This document shows, piece by piece, positions 34,910 to 43,108 of a stretch of 64,000 nt of DNA. The notes under the pieces are model-generated. The model had not been told where the DNA came from. It made no database searches and was given only the letters and a program-made list of their open reading frames with translations. Numbering within the stretch: position 1 is the first letter of the stretch; each line of letters begins with the position of its first letter. Source of the DNA: Actinopolyspora alba (GTDB taxonomy: Bacteria; Actinomycetota; Actinomycetes; Mycobacteriales; Pseudonocardiaceae); NCBI RefSeq assembly GCF_900112765.1, contig NZ_FOMZ01000005.1, positions 236,119 to 300,118 on the forward strand, in the 5' to 3' direction. A program made the position numbers and the translations under genes.

Positions 34910-36166
34910 TCACAACAACAACTCAGTGACCGTGTGTATGGCCAGTCCGGCCAGCGCACCCACCACCGTGCCGTTGACGCGGATGAACTGCAGGTCGCGC
35001 CCCACCTGTAGCTCGATCCTGCGGGAGGTGTCGGCCGCGTCCCAGCGGTCGACCGTGTCCGTGATCAGCGTGGTTATCTCGGCACGGTAGTGGTTGACGA
35101 CGTAACGGGCCGCCTCGCGCAGCCAGCCGTCCACCTTGTCACGCAACTCCGGCTCGGCGGCGAGGCGGCCACCGAGTGAGACCAGGCCGTCGCGTACCCG
35201 CTGCCGCAGCTCGCTGTCGGGGTCCTCGGCGGCTTCCAGCAGCATGCCCTTGGCCGTCGTCCAGGCGTCGGTGACCAGGCTCCGCACCTCGGGGTGCTCC
35301 AGCACCTGCCACTTGATGCGATCGGCTCTGGCCATCGTGGCCGGGTCCTCCCGCAGATCCCGCGCGAACTCGACCAGGAACCGGTCCACCGCCTTGCGCA
35401 TCTGGTGCTCGGGATCGGTCTTGACGGCCCAGGCGAAGGCCAGTACCTCGCTGTAGATCTTGTCCGCCACCAGCGAGTCGAAGAACCTGGGTGACCAGGA
35501 GGGAGCACGCTGGTCCACCACCCGCGAAACCGTCTCGTAGTTGTCCCGGACCCAGTCGTAGGCACGATCGCAGACCAGATCGACCAGCCCGCGATGCGAA
35601 CCGTCCTCGAAGACCCTGCCGAGAACGCGACCCAACGGCGGTCCCCACGGCTGTTCGACTACCTTGCGCAGCACGGTCTGTTCCAGCACCTGCCGCACGT
35701 CCTCGTCCCGCAGCACCCGCACCGCACCGCGCAACACCGCTGCCGACTCCGCCGTGACGCGCTCCGCGTGCTCCCGCCGCGACAGCCACTCGCCGATCCG
35801 GCCGGTTATCCCGGCACGGTCCAGCTTGTCCACCACGACCCGTTCGGACAGGAAGTTGGTGCCGACGAAGTCACCGAGGCTCTGACCGAGCGCGTTCTTG
35901 CGGTTGGGGATGATCGCGGTGTGCGGGATGGGCAGTCCCAGCGGTCTGCGGAACAGCGCGGTCACCGCGAACCAGTCGGCCAGCGCGCCGACCATCCCCG
36001 CCTCGGCGGCGGCGTTGACGTACCCGACCCAGCCGGAGCCGTCGGGCACCAGCCACCCGGTCCACAGATAAACGAGCGCGGCCAGCAGGAACAGCCCCGT
36101 GGCGACGCCCTTCATGCGGCGCAGCCCGCGCCTGCGGGAAAGCTCGGCCACCGAAGTATCCGACAC
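34910..36166 (-). CDS. DUF445 family membrane protein
   Basis: The 418-residue protein has two N-terminal transmembrane parts (GVATGLFLLAALVYLWTGWL and GYVNAAAEAGMVGALADWFAVTALF), the ADWFAVTALFR(R)P signature of DUF445/YheB proteins, and a C-terminal hydrophobic segment (VVGALAGLAIHTVTELLL). The middle 300 residues are soluble helices. Function is unknown. GTG 36166 has only GGGG nearby. It diverges from the aminotransferase gene. Confidence 0.85.
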   Translation of the reverse strand: MSDTSVAELSRRRGLRRMKGVATGLFLLAALVYLWTGWLVPDGSGWVGYVNAAAEAGMVGALADWFAVTALFRRPLGLPIPHTAIIPNRKNALGQSLGDFVGTNFLSERVVVDKLDRAGITGRIGEWLSRREHAERVTAESAAVLRGAVRVLRDEDVRQVLEQTVLRKVVEQPWGPPLGRVLGRVFEDGSHRGLVDLVCDRAYDWVRDNYETVSRVVDQRAPSWSPRFFDSLVADKIYSEVLAFAWAVKTDPEHQMRKAVDRFLVEFARDLREDPATMARADRIKWQVLEHPEVRSLVTDAWTTAKGMLLEAAEDPDSELRQRVRDGLVSLGGRLAAEPELRDKVDGWLREAARYVVNHYRAEITTLITDTVDRWDAADTSRRIELQVGRDLQFIRVNGTVVGALAGLAIHTVTELLL

Positions 36167-36359
36167 CCCACGATTGTGGCAGCGCTGCCGACCACGGCCG
36201 CCACCGCGCTCGATCCTCGGCCTACCGGGGCGAGCGCCGCGACGAAGCCCCACGACCCGGACGCGTCCCCGACGGGAGGCACCCGGAACCGGCGGAAGTT
36301 CGTCGGGCGAGCACCACGGAAACCTGGTCATCCGAGCTTCCACTAGTAGGGTGCGATCC

Positions 36360-37526
36360 GTGCGTACTCCACCCTTGAGCAGTCGACTGCGCCCGTTCAC
36401 CTCGACGATCTTCGCCGAGATCACCGAGCTCGCCCGGCGCAACGAAGCCGTCAACCTGGGACAGGGGTTCCCCGACACCGACGGCCCAGCGGGCATGCTC
36501 CGCGAGGCGGAACGGGCGATCGCGGACGGCACGAACCAGTACCCACCGGGGCCGGGTGAGCCCGAGCTGCGCGCCGCCATCGGTGCCCAGCGCGCCGCCG
36601 ACTACGGCATCGAGCACGATCCGGAGACCGAGATCCTGGTGACCGTCGGTGCCACCGAGGCGATCAGCGCGGCGATGCTCGGTCTCGTCGAGCCCGGTGA
36701 CGAAGTGGTGCTGCTGGAGCCCTACTACGACTCCTACCCCGTGGCGGTCTCGCTGGCGGGCGGGACGCGACGCACCGTGCCGCTGCGGGTGACCGGGGAG
36801 CGGTTCGAGCTCGACGCCGCGGCCCTGCGAGCGGCGGTCGGTCCGAACACCCGCGCGATCGTGCTGAACTCGCCGCACAACCCGACCGGCACCGTGTTCA
36901 CCGAGGCGGAGCTGGCCGAGATCGCGGCGGTCTGCCGGGAGAACGATCTGCTCGCCATCACCGACGAGGTCTACGAACACCTGGTTTACGACGGGCGCGA
37001 CCACTTGCCGTTGGCCACGTTCCCGGGAATGGCCGAGCGCACCCTGTCCGTGTCCAGCGCGGGCAAGAGTTTCAACGTCACGGGGTGGAAGATCGGCTGG
37101 GTCTGCGGCCCCCCGGAACTGGTCGCGGCGGTTCGCGCGGCGAAGCAGTTCATGACCTTCGTCGGTGGCGCCCCGTTCCAGCCCGCCGTGGCCCACGCCC
37201 TGCGCGAGGAGCGGGACTGGCTGCCGGAACTGCGCGGCCAACTGCAGCGGAAGCGGGACCGTCTCGGGGCCGGGCTCCGCTCGGCGGGTTTCGGGGTGCT
37301 GTCCTGCGAGGGCACCTACTTCCTGTGTGCCGACATCCGGCCGCTCGGCTATTCCGACGGCGCCGAGTTCTGCCGCGCCTTACCCGAGCTGGCCGGTGTC
37401 GCGGCCATTCCGCTCCAGGTGCTCTGCGACGATCCCGAGCCGGTACGCCACCTCGTCCGGTTCGCCTGCTGCAAACGCGACGAGGTGATCGACGAGGGAG
37501 TCCGGCGACTGCACAAGCTGGGTTGA
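36360..37526 (+). CDS. dapC: PLP-dependent aminotransferase (DapC, Rv0858c-like)
   Basis: The 388-residue class I aminotransferase has the substrate loop NLGQGFPDTDGP (32-43), NSPHNPTG (170-177), the DEVYEHLVYDG block and the PLP lysine K236 in SSAGKSFNVTGWK. It closely follows mycobacterial DapC, an N-succinyldiaminopimelate aminotransferase in lysine and meso-DAP synthesis; related enzymes are kynurenine or methionine aminotransferases, so specificity is not certain. GTG at 36360 is preceded at some distance by TAGGGT, suggesting a leaderless transcript; GTG 36351 is also possible. Confidence 0.88.
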   Translation: MRTPPLSSRLRPFTSTIFAEITELARRNEAVNLGQGFPDTDGPAGMLREAERAIADGTNQYPPGPGEPELRAAIGAQRAADYGIEHDPETEILVTVGATEAISAAMLGLVEPGDEVVLLEPYYDSYPVAVSLAGGTRRTVPLRVTGERFELDAAALRAAVGPNTRAIVLNSPHNPTGTVFTEAELAEIAAVCRENDLLAITDEVYEHLVYDGRDHLPLATFPGMAERTLSVSSAGKSFNVTGWKIGWVCGPPELVAAVRAAKQFMTFVGGAPFQPAVAHALREERDWLPELRGQLQRKRDRLGAGLRSAGFGVLSCEGTYFLCADIRPLGYSDGAEFCRALPELAGVAAIPLQVLCDDPEPVRHLVRFACCKRDEVIDEGVRRLHKLG

Positions 37527-37584
37527 GGGCTGGGTTGAGGGAGTTCCGCCGGGCGGCTGCCCGGCTCCCCCGGCGTAGCCCTTG

Positions 37585-37624
37585 CCGGACCTCACCAGCG
37601 GATACCGGACCTCACCAGCGAATA
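37585..37624. repeat. 20-base tandem repeat, two copies
   Basis: CCGGACCTCACCAGCGRATA is present twice head to tail, 58 bases after the aminotransferase stop. No function is visible. Confidence 0.65.
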
Positions 37625-37758
37625 CCCGACTTCACGGGTGACGACGTGACCACCGCGTCGCCACCACACCACGGATGACGCCCCGGTTGGCCGGGATCCG
37701 GGCGAATCCGGCCAACCGAACGCCTCTCCGCCGCGCTCGCGAAGCACCGTGCCCCGCG

Positions 37759-38313
37759 TCAGCAAACGAACCAGTCGCTGCCCGTCCGATGCGTGACTAG
37801 CCCGTCCGCTCGCCGGGTGTGCAGCCGCAGACAGATCGGTCCGGCGGGAACGCCGGGCACGGCGAACCCACCGCAGTCGTCCAGCTCGCCCCGGCACTCC
37901 CCCTGGCCGTGCCGCACGATCACCGCGCCCGCCGGGCTGGGCTGCCCCGCTCGGCTGAGCACGATGCCGCGGGCGAGGAACATCCCCTGTCGCGCGGGGC
38001 GCAGTTCCAGTTCGACGAGTCTGCCCGGTGCGGCGAAGCTCAACGTGCGCACCTCGGCAGCGCCGGACGACTCCTCGGCGACATCGGACGACTCCTCGAC
38101 GGCGCGGCACCGGAGGGCGGAATCGCCGAGCGGTTCCAGCACTCCGACCGAGTCACGCTCCCGGACCAGGCGCCGCGCGGCACCGTAGGCCGCGCTGATC
38201 GCCCGATCGGGGGTGGGATCCGTTCGACGGAACAGCCTGCCCAACGACCGGAGCTCTTCGGGAATCCCCGTGCTCTCATCGATCCCCGCGCTCCCACCGA
38301 CCCCCGCGCTCAC
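37759..38313 (-). CDS. unknown protein overlapping the ECF sigma gene
   Basis: A 184-residue protein I do not recognise. It has a Gly/Ser-rich start, a helical part with ELRSLGRLFRRTDPTPDRAISAAYGAARRLV-type sequence split over residues 20-55, and a C-terminal beta-rich half (LVELELRPARQGMFLARGIV, and CGGFAVPGVPAGPICLRLH) resembling a carboxypeptidase-regulatory or Ig-like fold. Its GTG overlaps the TGA of the sigma gene by four bases (GTGA), so translation is coupled. In that position an anti-sigma or accessory protein is expected, but no transmembrane helix or zinc motif is present. Confidence 0.75.
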   Translation of the reverse strand: MSAGVGGSAGIDESTGIPEELRSLGRLFRRTDPTPDRAISAAYGAARRLVRERDSVGVLEPLGDSALRCRAVEESSDVAEESSGAAEVRTLSFAAPGRLVELELRPARQGMFLARGIVLSRAGQPSPAGAVIVRHGQGECRGELDDCGGFAVPGVPAGPICLRLHTRRADGLVTHRTGSDWFVC

Positions 38314-38903
38314 ACCGCCACCCCTTCCACGGCTTCCGGACTCCCGGACGCGAGCATCCGCAGGCGCAGCGCTCGCAGGCATCGCTGCTTCTTGGGACCG
38401 ATGGAACCGCGGGCCATCCCCAGCGCGGTACCGATCTGCTCGTAACTCGCGTCCGGGGCCACAGCCATGATCCGCAACAGCTGTTGGCAGCGGTGTGACA
38501 GCTGCGCGAACGCCTGTGCCATCCGCGCGGCCGACAACGAACGCACCGCGCTGCTCTCCGGAGTCTCGGTGCCGTCGGCGGTTTCGGCCAGCAGCCCGGC
38601 CAGCCCGCTGGGCGATTCCCTGCGTCGTGCCCGCGCCAATCGCATCGACTCGCGGCGGGCGGTGGTAACCAGCCAAGCGGACACCCCCTCGGAGTCGCGG
38701 AGTCGGTGCAGGTTCTCGGCCAGCAGCAGCCAGGTCGCCTGCCACGCGTCCTCGGCATCGGCCCGGTTGGCCGAGTAGGCGCGAACGGCTCCCCACACCA
38801 CACCGCTGTTGCGGTCCACCAGCTCGCGCCAGGCGCGTTCGTCACCGACGGCCAGCCGACTGAGCAACACGGCGGTACCGCAGGATCGCTCCCGTTCCGT
38901 CAC
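38310..38903 (-). CDS. ECF-type sigma factor
   Basis: The 197-residue protein has sigma region 2 at about 15-85 (DERAWRELVDRNSGVVWGAV, with DAEDAWQATWLLL and WLVTTARRESMRLARA) and region 4 at about 125-180 (LSHRCQQLLRIMAVAP, with SYEQIGTALGMARGSIGPKKQR). It belongs to the actinomycete groups that transcribe stress or differentiation genes. GTG 38903 follows AAAGG by seven bases. The overlapping downstream gene is its likely partner. A palindrome GTAGTACTAC upstream at 39060-39069 may be part of its control region. Confidence 0.88.
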   Translation of the reverse strand: MTERERSCGTAVLLSRLAVGDERAWRELVDRNSGVVWGAVRAYSANRADAEDAWQATWLLLAENLHRLRDSEGVSAWLVTTARRESMRLARARRRESPSGLAGLLAETADGTETPESSAVRSLSAARMAQAFAQLSHRCQQLLRIMAVAPDASYEQIGTALGMARGSIGPKKQRCLRALRLRMLASGSPEAVEGVAV

Positions 38904-39720
38904 TGGAACACCTTTCCTACTTCGGGATCGGTCCCGACCCGGGAGCCGTGGGCGTCGAGCGAAGCACACGACTCGGGCCGGTTCGCCGAATAGGAGACGT
39001 AACGGCCGCCGCTGGATTCGCGGTGCGGCCGTAAACCCCCGAACGGGGCAAGAGTTCGAGTAGTACTACGTACCTGCCGCGTAGTCACCGGGAAGCCGCC
39101 GGCCCCACCCCGGACCGTTCTCACTCACCGGCGGACGGCATTCGGGAAAAACCAACGAGTCACAACGGGCGATCGTTGATTCGTAACACCGCCTAACCGG
39201 GTGATAGGCGGCGGTTGCGGATGCCAATTCGCCGATTACCCGGGAGGATGATGGTCGAACGCGGGCAGCGAGACACGGGGCGGTGATTCTGATGCAACGG
39301 ACAGTCCCGAGTGATGCGGGAACGTCCACATTCACCGAGACCGGACGATCGCCGGTTGGCGCGCTCCGGTTCCCGAAGCACGCCGGGCGTTTCCGCTCCA
39401 GACCGCGGGCAGCGGACGGCGGCTGACCGAAAGGGCACGGCGAGCGGCCGAGAGCGCCCGGCGAGATTCCGAGAGTGCGCGGTGAGAGGCCGAGAGTGCA
39501 CAGCGAGAGTTCGCCGCTCATCCCGCACGGCCCGAACGCCGAGACTTCCGATCCGGTTGCCTGCGCCCGACCGGGTCGGTCGGGGCGCCGCATCGGGGCG
39601 AACCAATCGTCACGAGAGCGGCAGACAGCCCCGCCCCCGGTGTCGCACTGCCCCTGTGACACCGGGTCGAGCGGCCACCCACCGGCACGTCGAGGGGCCG
39701 TGCCGGCGGGTGGCCGAACA
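38904..39720. other. long region without supported gene
   Basis: No frame in this stretch has support; a minus-strand open frame covering 39066-39725 is low-complexity Arg/Ser/Pro-rich sequence made by GC bias. It contains the sigma promoter area with GTAGTACTAC (39060-39069), a hairpin CCGCCTA-N9-TAGGCGG near 39190-39215, and a 21-base tandem array at 39435-39512. Confidence 0.4.
39435..39512. repeat. imperfect 21-base tandem repeat, about four copies
   Basis: Units follow the pattern CACGGCGAGCGGCCGAGAGYG, with the GGCGAG/GGTGAG and CCGAGAG boxes conserved and the spacer variable. It is just ahead of the cluster of intergenic repeat copies. Confidence 0.55.
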
Positions 39721-39730
39721 GCCATTCCCG

Positions 39731-39800
39731 CCGCGAGAGCCGTGCCGGAGGTTCCGCCACCCGTCTCCGGAACGGCGTCGATTTCCCACGAAATCTACGC
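39731..39800. repeat. rearranged partial intergenic repeat copy
   Basis: CCGCGAGAGCCGTGCCGGAG, then GTTCCGCCACC (the repeat 3' end), is followed after 12 bases by GTCGATTTCCCACGAAATC (the repeat 5' core). The order of ends is what a head-to-tail junction with copy C would give. Confidence 0.65.
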
Positions 39801-39850
39801 GCCCACGGCGTGGCAGCACCGGATCACGGTCACCCCACGCGGCCCGGCTG

Positions 39851-40033
39851 CCGTCGATTTCTCGCGAAATCGCCGCGCCGCTTCGCCGCGGGCCGCGCTC
39901 CGACCACCCTCGCAGTCGGCGCCGCCGCGGGTTCTCCGGTGCGGCTCTCGCGAGGACGGCCCCGACGTTGTGTAGGTCGCTACCCGATGTCGGGGCACCC
40001 GCAGCGAGAGCCGTGCCGGAGGTTCCGCCACCA
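39851..40033. repeat. structured intergenic repeat, full copy C
   Basis: This is the most compact full copy: GTCGATTTCTCGCGAAATCG at the start, GGTGCGGCTCTCGCGAGGAC, then CCCCGAC and GTCGGGG flanking a GTTGTGTAGGTCGCTACCC loop, and GCGAGAGCCGTGCCGGAGG with TTCCGCCAC at the end. Outer (14 nt) and inner (7 nt) arms would give one long hairpin. It ends 36 bases from the stop of the MocR-type gene. Confidence 0.85.
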
Positions 40034-40068
40034 GCACCGCCACGCGGCGCAACCCCACACTTCCCTCA

Positions 40069-41481
40069 CTAAGTAACCAGGTCGGGCGGATGGGCAGGCC
40101 CGATCGAGTCGTCGGCTTCGGCGATCAACTCCACGGCCCGCCGCAGCGTTTCCTCCGGCAGGCTGTAGGGCAGTCGGAGACGGTCGTCGAACTCCCCTTC
40201 CACCGCGAATCTCCCGGAGGAAGCCAGCCGCACGCCTCGTTGTTCGGCGGCCACGGCCAGCCGCCCGGCTCGGCGGGAGCCGATGTGGCACCACAGCGAG
40301 AGTCCACCGTCCGGAGGGGTGAAGGTCCACTGTGGTCGAAGCTCGCGCAGCGCCGCCACCAACCGGTCCCGCTGGTGCAGCAGTCTCGTGCGCTGCCGAT
40401 CCAGCGTGCGATCGGCGTCGTCCAGCAACTCGCTCAGCACGAGCTGCTCGAAAGCGGGGCTGCCGAGGTCGATCGCGGCACGACCGACGACGATGCGCTG
40501 CACGAACTCGTGCGGCGCGCGGATCCAGCCGAGCCGCAGACCTCCCCAGAACGACTTGCTCGCCGAGCCCACCGTCACCGTCTGCGAGTCGGCGAAGGCA
40601 GCCGCGGGAAGCGGAAGCGGCTCCCCGGAGAGATTGATGTCGACCAGCGTCTCGTCCACCACCGCGGTCGTGCGGTGACGCCGCAGCGCGTGGCCCAGTC
40701 GTTCCCGCTCGACCGAGGTCATCAGCGCACCGGTGGGGTTCTGGAAGTCGGGAATCAGATACGCCAGCCGCGGCGCCGCCTGTGCCAGGGTCGCCTCCAG
40801 CAGTTCCGGATCCCACCCGCCGTCGACCATGGGCACCGGCAGCGGCCGCGCGTGTACGCCGCGGACGGCTTCCAGCGCGTTCGGGTAGGTGGGGTGTTCC
40901 AGCAGCACCCGCTGCCCGGGAGTGAGCACCGTGCGCAGCACGAGGGCGAAGGCGTGCTGCGCACCGTTGGTGATCAGTATCTGCTCGGGGTCGGTGGGCA
41001 GGCCGCGCTCCGCGAAGCGCCGCGCGATCCGTTCCCGCAGCTCCGGCAGGCCCTGCGTCTGATAGCCGTGCCCGTGGAACCGCGTGGCGAACCGTTCGCT
41101 CGCCCGTTCGAACGCCTCGTACACCTCGGGGGACGCTGCGGGAGTGGCTTGCGCGAAGTTGATGCTCTCGCCGCGTTCCGGCGGGTACCAACCACCCGAC
41201 TCGGCGGTGCCGCCGGCCGTGGCCGGCAACCCGATCCAGGAGCCCGCTCCCCGTCTGCTCCGCACGAACCCCTGCTCCCGGAGCCGGTCGAGCGCAGCGG
41301 TCACCAGATTGCGACTGGCGCCGAGCCGGTCGGCCAGTTCGCGTTCGGCGGGTAGTCGCGTACCGGGCGGCAGTTGCCCCTCCAGCACCAGCTGGCGCAG
41401 TGCCGAGTACAGCGCGTCGGCACTGGGACGGTCGCCCCGCGACCAGTTGCCCAACAACCGCGCCAGGGCATTGGCACCCAT
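40069..41481 (-). CDS. MocR/PdxR-type regulator (GntR HTH fused to aminotransferase fold), YczR-like
   Basis: The 470-residue protein has an N-terminal GntR winged helix (about 10-75; DALYSALRQLVLEGQLPPGTRLPAERELADRL split in typical form) and a type I aminotransferase domain with NPTGA, SASKSFWGGLRLGWIR where the Lys of SASKS binds PLP, and a closing domain. MocR regulators use PLP and an amino-compound ligand. Its divergent partner encodes a YczE-like membrane protein, the classic YczR-YczE arrangement. MGANALARLLGNW at 41481, after GGGAAG, is the natural start; upstream in-frame starts at 41505 and 41538 also exist. Confidence 0.88.
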   Translation of the reverse strand: MGANALARLLGNWSRGDRPSADALYSALRQLVLEGQLPPGTRLPAERELADRLGASRNLVTAALDRLREQGFVRSRRGAGSWIGLPATAGGTAESGGWYPPERGESINFAQATPAASPEVYEAFERASERFATRFHGHGYQTQGLPELRERIARRFAERGLPTDPEQILITNGAQHAFALVLRTVLTPGQRVLLEHPTYPNALEAVRGVHARPLPVPMVDGGWDPELLEATLAQAAPRLAYLIPDFQNPTGALMTSVERERLGHALRRHRTTAVVDETLVDINLSGEPLPLPAAAFADSQTVTVGSASKSFWGGLRLGWIRAPHEFVQRIVVGRAAIDLGSPAFEQLVLSELLDDADRTLDRQRTRLLHQRDRLVAALRELRPQWTFTPPDGGLSLWCHIGSRRAGRLAVAAEQRGVRLASSGRFAVEGEFDDRLRLPYSLPEETLRRAVELIAEADDSIGPAHPPDLVT

Positions 41482-41524
41482 TCTTCCCGTTTCCGAAATC
41501 GTCACGGGTACCAATATTCCACGA

Positions 41525-41548
41525 TTGGCCCTGTCCATAACAGGCCAA
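41525..41548. promoter_or_regulatory. inverted repeat between yczR-like and yczE-like genes
   Basis: TTGGCCCTGT-CCATA-ACAGGCCAA is an inverted repeat with one unpaired base, centred in the divergent gap. A second one, ATATC-AATCG-GATAT at 41555-41569, overlaps the yczE ATG. Both are sensible sites for the MocR-type regulator. Confidence 0.5.
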
Positions 41549-41567
41549 AACCGAATATCAATCGGAT

Positions 41568-42209
41568 ATGCCCCGAAGAACCGCAACAGTGGACCTCGAA
41601 CCGATACCGGTGACACACCGCCCCGGCACCCGACTGCTACGGCTGTTCACCGGACTCGCCTGCTACGGCACGAGCATGGCGATGATGGTGCGCGCGGAAC
41701 TCGGACTCGCGCCGTGGGACGTGCTGCACGACGGCCTGGTGGAACGCACCGGCCTGGGCTTCGGCACCGTGACCGCGATCACCGGTGCTCTGGTGCTGCT
41801 GTGCTGGATACCGCTGCGCCAGCGGCCCGGCATCGGCACCGTCGCGAACGTGTTCATGGTGGCGCTCTCGGTGAGCATCGCGCTGCACCTCATCCCACCG
41901 GTCGAGAACCTGTCGCTCCGGGTGGCACTGCTACTCGGTGGCGTGCTGTGCAACGGTGTCGCCACCGCGGTCTACGTCGGAGCCCGGCTCGGGCCGGGAC
42001 CCCGCGACGGGCTGATGACCGGCCTGCACGGCAGGACGGGGCTGTCGCTGCGCGCCGTCCGCACCTGCGTCGAGCTGTCGGTACTGCTGACGGGCTGGCT
42101 GCTGGGCGGCTCGGTGGGGCTCGGAACGGCGCTCTACGCGCTGGCGATCGGCCCGACGGCGCAACTCGCGATGCCCGTTGTGGCGGTGCGGACCCCGAAC
42201 GCAGGATAA
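41568..42209 (+). CDS. YczE-like membrane protein
   Basis: The 213-residue protein has five to six hydrophobic helices (LLRLFTGLACYGTSMAMMV, GTVTAITGALVLLCWIP, IGTVANVFMVALSVSIALHL, LSLRVALLLGGVLCNGVATAVYVG and others) and the family motifs GLAPWDVLHDGL and GPGPRDGLMTGL. YczE proteins are uncharacterised transporters or membrane factors, often paired with YczR as here. The 50-residue spacing of the PWD/PRD motifs suggests an internal repeat. ATG 41568 is close to the operator; a GTG seven codons downstream is an alternative. Confidence 0.86.
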   Translation: MPRRTATVDLEPIPVTHRPGTRLLRLFTGLACYGTSMAMMVRAELGLAPWDVLHDGLVERTGLGFGTVTAITGALVLLCWIPLRQRPGIGTVANVFMVALSVSIALHLIPPVENLSLRVALLLGGVLCNGVATAVYVGARLGPGPRDGLMTGLHGRTGLSLRAVRTCVELSVLLTGWLLGGSVGLGTALYALAIGPTAQLAMPVVAVRTPNAG

Positions 42210-42216
42210 TCCGGAC

Positions 42217-43071
42217 ATGCCCACTGTCGAGGTAGCCGAACAGGCGGGAACCGAACCCAGCGAGGACGTGGTGCTCACCCTGCCGAACGCGGTGGCGGTG
42301 CTGGACGGCGCCACCTCGCTGCGCCCCACCGAGCACACCGGCGGCTGGTACGCCGCCGAGCTGGCCACGGCGCTGCGCCACCGCCTCGACCCGACCCCCG
42401 TCCCCGATTCGGGCTCCCACCCCGATTCCGGAGCCGCCCCGGACCTGGCCGACTCGCTGGCGTCGGCGATCGACGAGGTGAGCACGGCCCACGGGCTGCG
42501 CCCGGGGAACTCCCCCTCCACCACGGTGTCGATCCTGCGGTGGGACGAGCGAACCGTGGAGGCGCTCGTGCTGGCCGACAGCCCGGTCGTGGTGTTCACC
42601 GCTTCGGGGACCGACGCGGTGACCGACGACCGGCTGCACGCCCTGCGCACCACTGGCGAGGGCGACTACCGGCAGCGGCTGCGCGGGGGCGGCGGCTTCG
42701 ACGAGCGGCACCACGACGAGCTGCGCGCCGCGGTGGACGCGACCGGCCGCTGGCGCAACGTCGAGGGCGGCTTCTGGGTGGCCGAGGCCGACCCGTCCGC
42801 CGCGCACCGTGCGATCCGGCGGAGTTGGCCCAGGTCGGAGGTCCGCTCGGCGCTGCTGGCCAGCGACGGCGTCTCCTGCGGTGTCGAGCAGTACGACAGC
42901 TACCGCGACTGGCGGGAACTGCTCGCGCACGCCCGCGCGGAATCGGCGTGGGCGGTGCTGGAGCGAGTCCGTGCGGCCGAACACGCCGATCCGGACGGCA
43001 GTCGTTGGCCACGCCCCAAGCGACACGACGACCAGGCACTCGCCGTCGTGGACTTCACGTCGGACGATTGA
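42217..43071 (+). CDS. PP2C-like phosphatase domain protein
   Basis: The 284-residue protein has elements of the PPM/PP2C fold: AVAVLDGATSL near 30 (DG metal site), VSILRWDERTVEALVLADSPVVV, and LLASDGVSCGVE late in the chain. Some PP2C metal ligands are not clear, so activity is uncertain. It would act as a Ser/Thr phosphatase on a cytoplasmic target. ATG 42217 has AGGAT upstream; it starts eight bases after the yczE-like stop and 37 bases before the CorA gene region, so an operon is plausible. Confidence 0.75.
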   Translation: MPTVEVAEQAGTEPSEDVVLTLPNAVAVLDGATSLRPTEHTGGWYAAELATALRHRLDPTPVPDSGSHPDSGAAPDLADSLASAIDEVSTAHGLRPGNSPSTTVSILRWDERTVEALVLADSPVVVFTASGTDAVTDDRLHALRTTGEGDYRQRLRGGGGFDERHHDELRAAVDATGRWRNVEGGFWVAEADPSAAHRAIRRSWPRSEVRSALLASDGVSCGVEQYDSYRDWRELLAHARAESAWAVLERVRAAEHADPDGSRWPRPKRHDDQALAVVDFTSDD

Positions 43072-43108
43072 GAGCACTCGACCGCTCGTTCCCGCGGAGG
43101 TGTCCGGC

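Noticed and set aside
39066-39725. Minus-strand open frame of about 219 residues
   Set aside because: It is low-complexity, Arg/Ser/Pro/Gly-rich, crosses tandem repeats and a copy of the intergenic repeat, and has no ribosome binding site or recognisable domain.
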